A stretch of 47,291 nucleotides of DNA from Sulfobacillus sp. GTDB taxonomy: Bacteria > Bacillota > Sulfobacillia > Sulfobacillales > Sulfobacillaceae. Location of the stretch: positions 1 to 47,291 of the forward strand of contig DAIDDL010000031.1 of the NCBI GenBank assembly GCA_027309085.1, read 5' to 3'. Numbering within the stretch: the first letter of the stretch is position 1; each line of letters starts with the position of its first letter. The translations under genes were made by a program, and so were the position numbers. A model generated the notes under the pieces. It did no database searches. It saw only the letters and a list, made by a program, of their open reading frames with translations, and was not told where the DNA came from. Shown here one piece after another: positions 25,792-33,402 of this stretch.

Positions 25792-26061
25792 TATCATTCC
25801 CCCGTTTTCCATATGGTCTCTGGGGCGTTGGGATTGCCTCGATGCCCTAGCGCCAGTTCCGGCCGCCGCACCGGAGCGCAATATGCAGTCCGGAAAATAC
25901 CCCGGTTCCCCCACCCCAGGGGCGTACACGTAGGGCTATCCCCCACGGGCCCCGGCTGTAACTCCTATCATAAAATATCTAGCCACCTAACGCCGCTACT
26001 CTCTATTGATCGTAAGTGCCATTTCCTAGGGCAGCAATAGGACATAAGGACATATATTTTG
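25792..26061. other. Spacer upstream of the AbiV-like gene
   Basis: No gene-like frame. It probably holds the promoter of the AbiV-like gene, but no clear -35/-10 pair is seen. Confidence 0.3.
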
Positions 26062-26098
26062 AGAAAAAGGGGCCTCTATGGTGTGTCCCGATTTTTCT
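26062..26098. terminator. Bidirectional T-tailed terminator behind the MutS-like operon
   Basis: AGAAAAA and GGG (26062-26072) pair with CCC and TTTTTCT (26087-26098), so each strand has a run of five T after a G/C core. On the minus strand it follows the MutS-like stop by 16 bases. Its type differs from the T-less hairpins of most other genes here. Confidence 0.6.
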
Positions 26099-26114
26099 AA
26101 CTCCATTATCCGCG

Positions 26115-27665
26115 TCAACTGCCGCTCGGTACAGCATTGTCACTGCCGTGTTCGGCAACCCCGGGCCGCAGGGGTGTACCGGCGAAGATCCGGTGATACA
26201 AGTCTGCACCGTAACTTGTCTGCAAAGGAGCGCCTTCAAGTATTTTGTAGGTCCGCTCTCCCCCATCTTGTCTCTGTGCTCTTAGAAATAAGACAATATC
26301 CCGTCCTTGATTGTAGAAATCTTGTGCGAACTCATAGAGATGCGTCACGAAAAATACCTTGATATGCGTATCCATAAATGCTGACAGTATCTGCCGCGCA
26401 ATCTCTGAACCCTCCCTTTCGTTGGTCGCCGCAAACGACTCATTGAGGAGGAGCAAGGACCGCGGCGTGATATGTTCGACAATCTCGCTGATTCTCGTCA
26501 GTTCCTCATCCAGTTTTCCGCTATTCATGGCCGTGTCTTCCCTGCGGCTGTAATGAGTCAGCACATGGTCGCAAACATTGGCGCAGAAAGATGCCGCAGG
26601 GACAAACATGCCGCACTGCATCATCAGCTGCGCAATCCCAATGCTCCTTAAAAATGTGGACTTGCCGCCTTGATTGGCGCCGGTGATTACGATGAGTTCC
26701 TTATTCTCCGCACACATATCATTGCCAACAGGCGCTGGCTCTGCCCTCAAGGCTAGGCAGAGGTCATAGAGTTCATTAAAGTGATGACAGCGTTGCTCCG
26801 GTCCCGAGGGCAAGGGAAAACATGCGGTCAGTGCCCGGTCCGTAAGTTGTTCATGAAGATTCACACATCCCAGGTAAAAGGCCAGTTCGGTCCGCAGCAA
26901 GGTGAAAAAACCAAGAATATGATCTGCCGACTGAGCTGCAGCATTGGCCACCAGGTTGAGCCCTTGGTCTCTTAGTGCGGATAGGGCCCTGTCCCCGCTC
27001 TCATCGCGGTCGCTGATGGAGTAGGTGTAGGTCAAGGATTTGGCCGCCAGCAGCCGGTGAATCCAACCGGCGTGCACGTCATGAGGACGGCGCAGGATAT
27101 AGTGGGTACCCCTATTCCCGTCTCCTAATTCGGCGCTGATCAGCATGCCGTTAGGAAAGCGCAAATCGTTCAGACGGGTATTCAGGCTCGCGAAATACTC
27201 GTCATCAAATTCCTTGATCAGCATCGCAAAGAACTGCGCAAATCCTTCTGATTCAAATTTTTCGGCTTCTTCTCTGGCGATATTCGCCAGTTTTTTCAGC
27301 ATGCGGACAAATAGTTCTAATACCTGCACAGACCGGTACAGGACCGAACTCGGTGAATTGAAAATCCCAAAATAAATTTTCCGCTCTTCTTGCATGGATT
27401 CTGTAGCGATACCGTAGAGGTTTCGGATTGTTGAGGGATTTTTCAGGCAGTCCTGCAAAATATGCTGTCGGTATTGTATCGTGTTGGGGTCGGTCAAGCT
27501 GGACAGCACAGAGGTTCTGGCCACGTCAAAGAGCCACTGGTCTTTTTGTGCCATAGTGTTGAACAGGGTGTTGAGATCCAGATCCTCGACTAGATTTTGT
27601 GCATTCCACGGGAGGTTCTGGGCTAGATCAAAATCCCGGTCGGGATGCATAAGCAAAACATTCAT
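26115..27665 (-). CDS. MutS-family ATPase lacking the mismatch-recognition domains (second of a pair)
   Basis: A 516-residue protein with the MutS core (domain III) and ATPase (domain V) parts but no N-terminal mismatch-reading domain. It has TDPNTIQYRQHILQD near residues 58-72, the region that opens MutS domain III, then a long helical core. Walker A is GANQGGKST (about residue 328), while the Walker B part is LLLLNESFAATN (about 405), with Asn where MutS usually has Asp. The signature SGKLDEELTRI precedes it. ATG 27665 overlaps the stop of the upstream sister gene (ATGA), so they are translated together. The function is unknown: DNA-structure processing, recombination control or defence are all possible. 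The coding DNA is clearly AT-richer than the neighbouring genes (one 60-base line at 27241 has 24 G/C). Confidence 0.8.
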   Translation of the reverse strand: MNVLLMHPDRDFDLAQNLPWNAQNLVEDLDLNTLFNTMAQKDQWLFDVARTSVLSSLTDPNTIQYRQHILQDCLKNPSTIRNLYGIATESMQEERKIYFGIFNSPSSVLYRSVQVLELFVRMLKKLANIAREEAEKFESEGFAQFFAMLIKEFDDEYFASLNTRLNDLRFPNGMLISAELGDGNRGTHYILRRPHDVHAGWIHRLLAAKSLTYTYSISDRDESGDRALSALRDQGLNLVANAAAQSADHILGFFTLLRTELAFYLGCVNLHEQLTDRALTACFPLPSGPEQRCHHFNELYDLCLALRAEPAPVGNDMCAENKELIVITGANQGGKSTFLRSIGIAQLMMQCGMFVPAASFCANVCDHVLTHYSRREDTAMNSGKLDEELTRISEIVEHITPRSLLLLNESFAATNEREGSEIARQILSAFMDTHIKVFFVTHLYEFAQDFYNQGRDIVLFLRAQRQDGGERTYKILEGAPLQTSYGADLYHRIFAGTPLRPGVAEHGSDNAVPSGS

Positions 27666-29209
27666 GACGGGATGCGCTCCTTTAACCAATCGTAGGTCAG
27701 CCGGTGTTTTTCCGCGATGGACAAGGCATAGGACGGGCCGCTGGCAGATTTCCTGACAATTTTATAGGTGCGCACTGCCGGGTTGCTTGGAACAACCGTA
27801 CTCACCATGCTGACAATGGCGTCACTCAATGAGGACAGCTCTTCAATGAATGTGACGCATACCCCCAGCATATCTTGCTGCAGAATTTCCGCCATGACCT
27901 GCTCACTGATAAAAATCGCATCCTGCAGTGTGGTGGACGTGAAAATCTCGTTCATGATGATAATGCTGGAGGAGGATGACTTGGTTAGAATCTCGTGGAT
28001 TCTGACCAAGTCATCCTGCAATTTTCCACGAAAATCGCCGCGATTCTCTTCCCTTTCAAAATGTGTAAATAGATTGTCGAACGCAAAGACACGGGCTTCG
28101 CGGCCCGGAACTGGGCAACCGATGCTGGCCAGATAGTGCAGTTGCCCAAAAGCGCGCGCGAATGTGGTCTTCCCCCCTTGATTTGGGCCCGACACAACGA
28201 AGATGCGCTCCTGACGCTCCAGGTAAAAGTCATTGCACACGACACTGGCGCGCTCCGCTAGCAGTTTATGCGCGAGGGCCAAGTCAAAGCCTTCATAGCT
28301 ATGCACTTCCTTGCCGGGATTCGCAAACGACGGGTAGCAAAACGGCAGTCCCGCCTTTTTGAATATGGCCATATATTCGAGGTAGGCCATATAGAATTGT
28401 ATTTCCCGGTCAAAAAGCGCTAGCGGACCGTCCAAATAATTGCGGTGTGCCGCGCAATAATTATCCAAGCGTGTAAATACTTCGGAGAACAGCTGGGCGA
28501 CCAAATCCAAAATGGTGGCTTCCACATGGTTCATGTCAACACCACGGGCCAATTGCACCCGGTAATCTTTTGTGGTCCCGACTTTAAATTTGCTGAAGGT
28601 GTCCTGCACCACAGCACTATAATCCACTTCCCCGCCATAACGCTGAACCTGGATGCGGTGGCCTTTGATGAGCAAGCTGTACTGAACGGCCGCCAAATCG
28701 GCTTTAAGCTGCTGGGCTTCCTCCCAGAGTGAAAGGAATTCGGGATTTGCCCTGTAGTTCCTGAGATAGTCGCGAAACTCTATCAGGCCGCGGGACTTCA
28801 GATCCGCACGAGCCAATTTCTGAACCAGGTCGACAACGGCAGTGCAGTAGGTCTCGATCGCGTCCAAAAACCACCGTTCTGTCTGATGTTTGTAGTAGCC
28901 TTTATGCTCCTGATCCAGATAGTGACGCATAGTGCGCATTTTATGCGAAAACAATCCTATCGTAACCGACAGGTTTTGAGCTTCAAGGTCCTGCATGACT
29001 TCCTGGCGGTATGTAATCGTCCGGATATCGGTCAGGTGCGTGTAGAAATAAGGTTCTAAATGATATTCCTCCCGATTGGCTGTGAGGGCACCGATAATTT
29101 GATCAAGATTGAGGTCCGTGACAAAGTCAGGAGTCTCGGAGTCCATCGGGTCATGTAACGGGTGGTCTTCCGGTTTTTCGAAAAGTATGCTCTTAAATGG
29201 CACAGACAT
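27662..29209 (-). CDS. MutS-family ATPase lacking the mismatch-recognition domains (first of a pair)
   Basis: A 515-residue paralogue of the downstream protein. It shares the domain III start TDIRTITYRQEVMQD near residues 60-74, a long helical core, Walker A GPNQGGKTT (about residues 340-348) and Walker B IIIMNEIFTSTT (about 415-426), again Asn-Glu in place of Asp-Glu. The signature-like GKLQDDLVRIHEIL stands before Walker B. It has no mismatch-binding domain, no Smr domain and no membrane segment. The two proteins may form a heterodimer as eukaryotic MutS homologues do (inference). The ATG at 29209 follows a G-rich ribosome site. Neither gene is the housekeeping mutS, which is longer. Confidence 0.8.
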   Translation of the reverse strand: MSVPFKSILFEKPEDHPLHDPMDSETPDFVTDLNLDQIIGALTANREEYHLEPYFYTHLTDIRTITYRQEVMQDLEAQNLSVTIGLFSHKMRTMRHYLDQEHKGYYKHQTERWFLDAIETYCTAVVDLVQKLARADLKSRGLIEFRDYLRNYRANPEFLSLWEEAQQLKADLAAVQYSLLIKGHRIQVQRYGGEVDYSAVVQDTFSKFKVGTTKDYRVQLARGVDMNHVEATILDLVAQLFSEVFTRLDNYCAAHRNYLDGPLALFDREIQFYMAYLEYMAIFKKAGLPFCYPSFANPGKEVHSYEGFDLALAHKLLAERASVVCNDFYLERQERIFVVSGPNQGGKTTFARAFGQLHYLASIGCPVPGREARVFAFDNLFTHFEREENRGDFRGKLQDDLVRIHEILTKSSSSSIIIMNEIFTSTTLQDAIFISEQVMAEILQQDMLGVCVTFIEELSSLSDAIVSMVSTVVPSNPAVRTYKIVRKSASGPSYALSIAEKHRLTYDWLKERIPS

Positions 29210-29472
29210 AGCCCCCCCTAGATAGTGGCATGGTATCGTCCTAAGGCCTGAAGGTAGCGCCGAAGGTCAATCTGTCCCTGCCTTCGTGGCGCAGCCAAAG
29301 GCAATGCGGCCTCTCCACCACAGACGTGCGCCGCGCTGGCGTGCGGTGGTCCGACGGGAATAAACCCTATGGTGGAGGGGGACGGCGTGCTATTTCAGAT
29401 CTTCTGTGGAGTTCCGTGGGCTCATGGCGTTTGCAGAAGGAACCGGCGATTCGACAATGTCGGACAGACATG
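29210..29472. other. Non-coding stretch upstream of the MutS-like operon
   Basis: No convincing gene. A frame starting at 29424 has GGAG but encodes a composition unlike real proteins, and I reject it. The promoter of the MutS-like pair must lie at the left end. Confidence 0.3.
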
Positions 29473-29501
29473 AAAAAACACCCCTCTCCCGAGTAGGTGT
29501 T
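29473..29501 (-). terminator. Intrinsic terminator on the minus strand
   Basis: On the minus strand AACACC, a 13-base loop and GGTGTT are followed by a run of T (A's at 29473-29478 on the plus strand). It is about 270 bases behind the stop of the FMN reductase gene, so it probably ends that transcript. Confidence 0.5.
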
Positions 29502-29767
29502 ATCAGCCCGAATATTTATGCAGGCAGTTCAAAATGTATCCCGGTCAACACCATGACCCTTTATCGTGCCAACAGCAATCTAAACGTATTATGCCAGAGG
29601 AGCCCAATCCTTGCAATATCCCAGCGCGTAGACCGTGGCAATAGTGAGCCGGCGTTCGCACGGCAAGGAATTCGTATCAGCACTTAAGAGGCGCCGCCAC
29701 CGTTCGGGACGCTGCACAAACTCCCATGGGTGGCGGCGGCGCTGGAACTGATTCTGAAAGCAGCCGG

Positions 29768-30400
29768 TCAGGATTCTGATGCACCGCTGCCAGCCCGCAA
29801 GGGCTGCAAGGCGCTGGTCCACCGCGCCAGTTCGACCAGCATGTCATGCGCTGCCTGCTCTGCCGCTTCACTAGGATGAAACGCTCGGGAATCATCGAAA
29901 TATTGCTGCACGAAAGGGATCTGGACCGATTCATACAGAGGCACCATCTTCAGCGTCGTGACAACTTGTTTCAGCATCTGCACCGCGCGTACTCCGCCGG
30001 ATACCCCCCCATAGCTGACGAATGCCACAGGCTTATACTGCCATTCGTTAAAGAGGTAATCCAAAGCATTCTTAAGCGGGGCGCTAAAGCCGAAGTTGTA
30101 TTCCGGCGTGACGAATAGCAGGGCGTCCGCATGGGCGACGCGCTCGCTCCAGGCTTTGGTGTGGTCGTGGGTATACTGATGCAGGCGGGGATGACTGGGC
30201 TCATCCATAAAGGGCAAATTGATTTCCACAAGGTCTGCAATTTCTACATCCCAAGAGCCATACTCTGTTGCGCGCTCGTAAATCCACTGGGCCACCGGCA
30301 GTCCTACCCGGCCGGGGCGGGTACTTCCAATCACTATTAACAGTTTCGACGTAAAATATTCCCTCCCTGTAATTCTATAGGATATTCTCCCTTCCAGCAT
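29768..30400 (-). CDS. NADPH-dependent FMN reductase-type flavoprotein
   Basis: A flavodoxin-like quinone/azo reductase of the NADPH-dependent FMN reductase family. KLLIVIGSTRPGRVGLPVAQW gives the FMN-phosphate loop at the start, TPEYNFGFSAPLKNALDYL the flavin-binding motif, and AFVSYGGVSGGVRA the third loop. The drawn start is the ATG at 30400, but the natural N-terminus of this family fits residue 17 of this frame. There a strong GGGAGGG site (30361-30367) precedes, by 8 bases, an ACG codon (30352) where ATG is expected. Translation may begin at ACG or at 30400. From ACG the protein is 194 residues, normal for the family. Confidence 0.83.
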   Translation of the reverse strand: MLEGRISYRITGREYFTSKLLIVIGSTRPGRVGLPVAQWIYERATEYGSWDVEIADLVEINLPFMDEPSHPRLHQYTHDHTKAWSERVAHADALLFVTPEYNFGFSAPLKNALDYLFNEWQYKPVAFVSYGGVSGGVRAVQMLKQVVTTLKMVPLYESVQIPFVQQYFDDSRAFHPSEAAEQAAHDMLVELARWTSALQPLRAGSGASES

Positions 30401-30569
30401 ACCGGGGTCGAACCTTGCCTGTCAAAGGCTGGTGTGTTCGTTATGGGAGGGTGGTCGGCGCCATGCAGTGTCATCGTCAATTGGCGATTAACGCGCTGTA
30501 GGGCGCGGTCGGCTGACCCGTCCCTGCTCTATTCTTACTGAGCGGTTGGGGCTAAGGGTTCCCAAGCGG

Positions 30570-31460
30570 TCAGGCGGCTTGGCGGGTGACGCTGACAGGA
30601 CTTCTGACCAGAGTGAAAATGGTGACCCCGCCGATTACCAGCACCATGCCCAAAGACTGGGCCAGACTCAACGATTCATGAAAGAACAAGTAAGCTAAGA
30701 TCGCTGTGAAAACCGCCGTAAAGTTCAGAAAGATTCCAGACAGCGTAGCCCCAACCTGCTTGACTCCCATGTTCCAAAAAGCCATCGCCAGCACTGTTGC
30801 CAGTACGCCTACATAGAGAATAGACCACCAGAAATCGGCGTGCAGGCCATGCAGCTGCAGTCCTGTGGCCATGTTTGCCGGGAGGGTTACCGCCAGGCTG
30901 ATGATTCCCATCCACAATGTGGCCAACAGAGGGCTGACCGAACGCATGGCGACCCGGCCCGCCACTGAGTAAATGCCCCATGCGGCAACGGACAGCAGCA
31001 TGTACCAGTCGCCGGGATTAAAATGCATGCGCGCCAGCACCTGCCACTGTCCACCGGAGACCACGACGAGGACGCCAGCGAAGGAGACGGCCATCGCTAG
31101 CACCTGCTTCCAATTTATCCGCGTTTTCAGGACGAGATACGCGACAATAGCTATGGCGACGGGATTTAATGTGGAGATCAGCCCAGCATCATCGCTCGAG
31201 GTCCGGCGGATGGCCATAAACATGAAGATATTGAATAGCAGCGCTCCCGTCAGGCCCATGATGATGAGAGAGGGCCAGGCCTGTCTGGGCGGCCACAACT
31301 GCCGCTCGCGTATCCAGACAATGGGGATCAGCAGAATGACGGCGACGAGCCACCGCAATGATGTCAAAGTGAGGCTTGGGGCCGAAACCACAAGGTATTT
31401 TCCCAGCACATAATTTCCGCCCCAAAAAAGACTCGAAAGTATTAAGAGCACATAGGACAT
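30570..31460 (-). CDS. EamA/DMT-superfamily exporter
   Basis: A 296-residue membrane protein with ten predicted helices in two EamA repeats: SSLFWGGNYVLGKYLV...SLRWLVAVILL and later LSVAAWGIYSVAGRVAMRSVSP...AFWNMGVKQVGATLSGIFLNFTAVFTAIL. Family members export amino acids, sugars or metabolites. The ATG at 31460 follows AGGAGGTG by 4 bases; the frame to 31529 is not favoured. It lies behind the MaoC gene with a hairpin between them, so it is probably a separate unit. The substrate is unknown. Confidence 0.87.
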   Translation of the reverse strand: MSYVLLILSSLFWGGNYVLGKYLVVSAPSLTLTSLRWLVAVILLIPIVWIRERQLWPPRQAWPSLIIMGLTGALLFNIFMFMAIRRTSSDDAGLISTLNPVAIAIVAYLVLKTRINWKQVLAMAVSFAGVLVVVSGGQWQVLARMHFNPGDWYMLLSVAAWGIYSVAGRVAMRSVSPLLATLWMGIISLAVTLPANMATGLQLHGLHADFWWSILYVGVLATVLAMAFWNMGVKQVGATLSGIFLNFTAVFTAILAYLFFHESLSLAQSLGMVLVIGGVTIFTLVRSPVSVTRQAA

Positions 31461-31583
31461 AAAGCACCTCCTGGTCCGTTGATGAAAAAGCGAATTCTGG
31501 TTAGGATTTGGAGGAGCGTCGCGGCGCACGGGCCAGCCGCGATGAAAAGCCGTCCGCCTACTAAGATGAAAGCCGCGCTATTG

Positions 31584-31605
31584 GCGGACGCCGTCAGGCG
31601 TCCGC
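31584..31605 (-). terminator. Hairpin whose loop is the maoC stop codon
   Basis: GCGGACGCC (31584-31592 region) and GGCGTCCGC (31597-31605) form a perfect 9-base stem around a 4-base loop that holds the TGA of the MaoC gene on the minus strand (31594-31596). There is no T-tract. Confidence 0.55.
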
Positions 31606-32055
31606 GGCGCTTGGTGCCACCGAGTTCCTGGCCTGGATGAGTCCCGTGCCTTCACAGGTCATGACCAATTTTCCCTCCTGATTGACCGTTTCGAAGCGAA
31701 TGGTGACGGCTCCGCGCGACCCTCTCGCAGAAGGCACTTTACTGACCACCTCGGCGGTCGTGCGGAGCACGTCTCCTGCTCTGACAGGGTGAAGCCAGCG
31801 CAGAGAGGATAGGCCGGTGCCTCCCACAGACTGCCGCCCGAGGTGCCCGCTCTCGATCCACTGGCCCCAGACCGCACTCACGGTATGAAACCCGGAAGCA
31901 ATGATCCCATGGAAAGGCCCCTGCTCGGCGCTGCCTGGATCGATGTGCAGCCACTGGGGATCGTAGCGCCGCGCAAACTGTTCAATTTCCTCGGCGGGCA
32001 TGGTGCGGGGCTCTAACACAAACTGCTGTCCAATTTCAAATTCTTCATAGTACAT
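31594..32055 (-). CDS. MaoC-like dehydratase (hot-dog fold)
   Basis: A 153-residue MaoC-family enoyl-CoA hydratase-like protein. It opens with YYEEFEIGQQFVLEPRTMPAEEI, and has the hot-dog helix with the catalytic Asp/His element YDPQWLHIDP, followed by GIIASGFHTVS and LRWLHPVRAGDVL. The expected reaction is hydration of a CoA-thioester double bond. ATG 32055 has AGGTGGA just upstream. A GTG at 32127 would overlap the CoA-transferase stop (GTGA) and is an alternative start; the gene is either way the second gene of that operon. The stop codon sits in a hairpin. Confidence 0.85.
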   Translation of the reverse strand: MYYEEFEIGQQFVLEPRTMPAEEIEQFARRYDPQWLHIDPGSAEQGPFHGIIASGFHTVSAVWGQWIESGHLGRQSVGGTGLSSLRWLHPVRAGDVLRTTAEVVSKVPSARGSRGAVTIRFETVNQEGKLVMTCEGTGLIQARNSVAPSAADA

Positions 32056-32123
32056 TCGTCCACCTGCTGTCTCTAGGTTTTTTGATTCTGGCCGTTGCCC
32101 ATCAGCCTTGTCGGTGAAAGCCG

Positions 32124-33224
32124 TCACTCCGTTTTGGGCCTGAGTGGAGGTGGGGCCGTGTGAATGCGTCCTGCATCCGGTTTAGCGCCCCCGGCAAAAG
32201 TCCAAGCTTGGCGCGCCGTCCCTGCCGCAGGGGAGTCCATGTCCCATACGGCGCTGTGGGCAGTTTGCTGAAAGCGCGTGGAAGCCTCCCCCACCGTCAT
32301 GACCGGTGTCAGGCAACAGTCCACGGTCTGGGAGAAGTCCTTCCAAGCACTCCAACTCCGGCTCGCGAATAAGTTGACCATAGCATCGTAGACAGGGTTG
32401 TGTGCCACCGCTGGCGCGAATTGCTCCGCAACCCACTGCGGACGGTCGACGGCTGTGCAGAAATTGGCCCAGAATTTCTGCTCCAAGGCCGCTAAGGCGA
32501 CATCGCGGCCATCTTCCGTGGAGTAGAGATGATAACAGACCCGGCTCCCGTTCAGTTCATCGAGGCCGTGATCTGAATGGGTGGCCTGTTCCACCAGCAC
32601 GTGGGTGGTTAGCAACCCCGACAGCACGTCGGCCATGGCCACCTCGACATACTGTCCCCGGCCCGTCTGGCCGCGAGCCACGAGAGCGGCCAAGATGGCC
32701 TCACAGGCGGCTATCCCTCCCAACAGGTCCGCCCACTGAATGTGGGGCATGACGGGATGGCCCTGGGCGTCGGGCAAAAGCGACAGCACTCCGCTGAGGG
32801 CCATGAAATTGAGATCGTGCCCGCCCATCGCACTCATAGGGTCCTGACGGCCATAGCCTTCCAACGAGCAATAGATAACCTCGGGATTCAGCACGGAGGC
32901 CTTGGCATAGCCGATGCCCAGTCTGTCCGCCACCCCTGGACGGAATCCCTCGATAACGACATCGGCGGCTTGAATCAGCGCCCAGGCTCGTTCCAGATCT
33001 TGCGCATCCTTTAAGTCTAAGACGACACTTGTCTTGTTGCGGTTATTGGCCAAGAATACCGCGCCCGTCCCTCCAATCTGGAGTCCCATATAGCGCGCTG
33101 GGTCGCCGTGAGGCGGGTCTTCGATTTTAATGATGGAGGCCCCCATGTCGGCGAGCCGGAGGGTAGCATATGGCCCGGGCAACAACCGGGTAAAGTCAAT
33201 AATCCGAATTCCTTCTAGCAGCAC
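32124..33224 (-). CDS. CaiB/BaiF family CoA-transferase (family III)
   Basis: A 366-residue family III CoA-transferase. The N-terminus reads LLEGIRIIDFTRLLPGPYAT, then DMGASIIKIEDPPHGDPARY, FLANNRNKTSVVLDLKD, and the catalytic Asp lies in GGHDLNFMALSGVLSLL. These are all family hallmarks. It moves CoA between acyl-CoA and a free acid; the close relatives include alpha-methylacyl-CoA racemase and formyl- and succinyl-CoA transferases. The start is taken as GTG 33224, with AAGGTG upstream. It forms an operon with the MaoC gene and is divergent from a fatty-acid CoA ligase, so all three may serve one acyl-CoA route. Confidence 0.88.
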   Translation of the reverse strand: MLLEGIRIIDFTRLLPGPYATLRLADMGASIIKIEDPPHGDPARYMGLQIGGTGAVFLANNRNKTSVVLDLKDAQDLERAWALIQAADVVIEGFRPGVADRLGIGYAKASVLNPEVIYCSLEGYGRQDPMSAMGGHDLNFMALSGVLSLLPDAQGHPVMPHIQWADLLGGIAACEAILAALVARGQTGRGQYVEVAMADVLSGLLTTHVLVEQATHSDHGLDELNGSRVCYHLYSTEDGRDVALAALEQKFWANFCTAVDRPQWVAEQFAPAVAHNPVYDAMVNLFASRSWSAWKDFSQTVDCCLTPVMTVGEASTRFQQTAHSAVWDMDSPAAGTARQAWTFAGGAKPDAGRIHTAPPPLRPKTE

Positions 33225-33294
33225 GGTGCATTTCACCTTCTCACGAGGCCAGAACCGTCGATTTTTCCGCAACTGGCGAACTATACTGTCTATG

Positions 33295-33326
33295 GTGATT
33301 ATAAATCACTATGATAAGAGTGGCCA
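33295..33326 (-). promoter_or_regulatory. Promoter with overlapping palindrome
   Basis: On the minus strand a perfect TATAAT box (33298-33303) lies 17 bases behind TGGCCA (33321-33326), giving a promoter for the CoA-transferase operon. A perfect 15-base inverted repeat GTGATT-ATA-AATCAC (33295-33309) covers the -10 box. On the plus strand TATGAT at 33310-33315 could be the -10 for the acyl-CoA ligase. A repressor bound there could switch off both genes. Confidence 0.5.
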
Positions 33327-33402
33327 CAGCCATTTCCCGGCCATGAGGCTCAAGCGGTTTGATGGGACGTGCCTAAAGACAATGTATGGGGAGGAATGAC
33401 TG

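Noticed and set aside
30385-30410. GGTTCGACCCC on the minus strand looks like a tRNA T-arm
   Set aside because: No matching acceptor, D or anticodon arms upstream; the bases run into the FMN reductase start.
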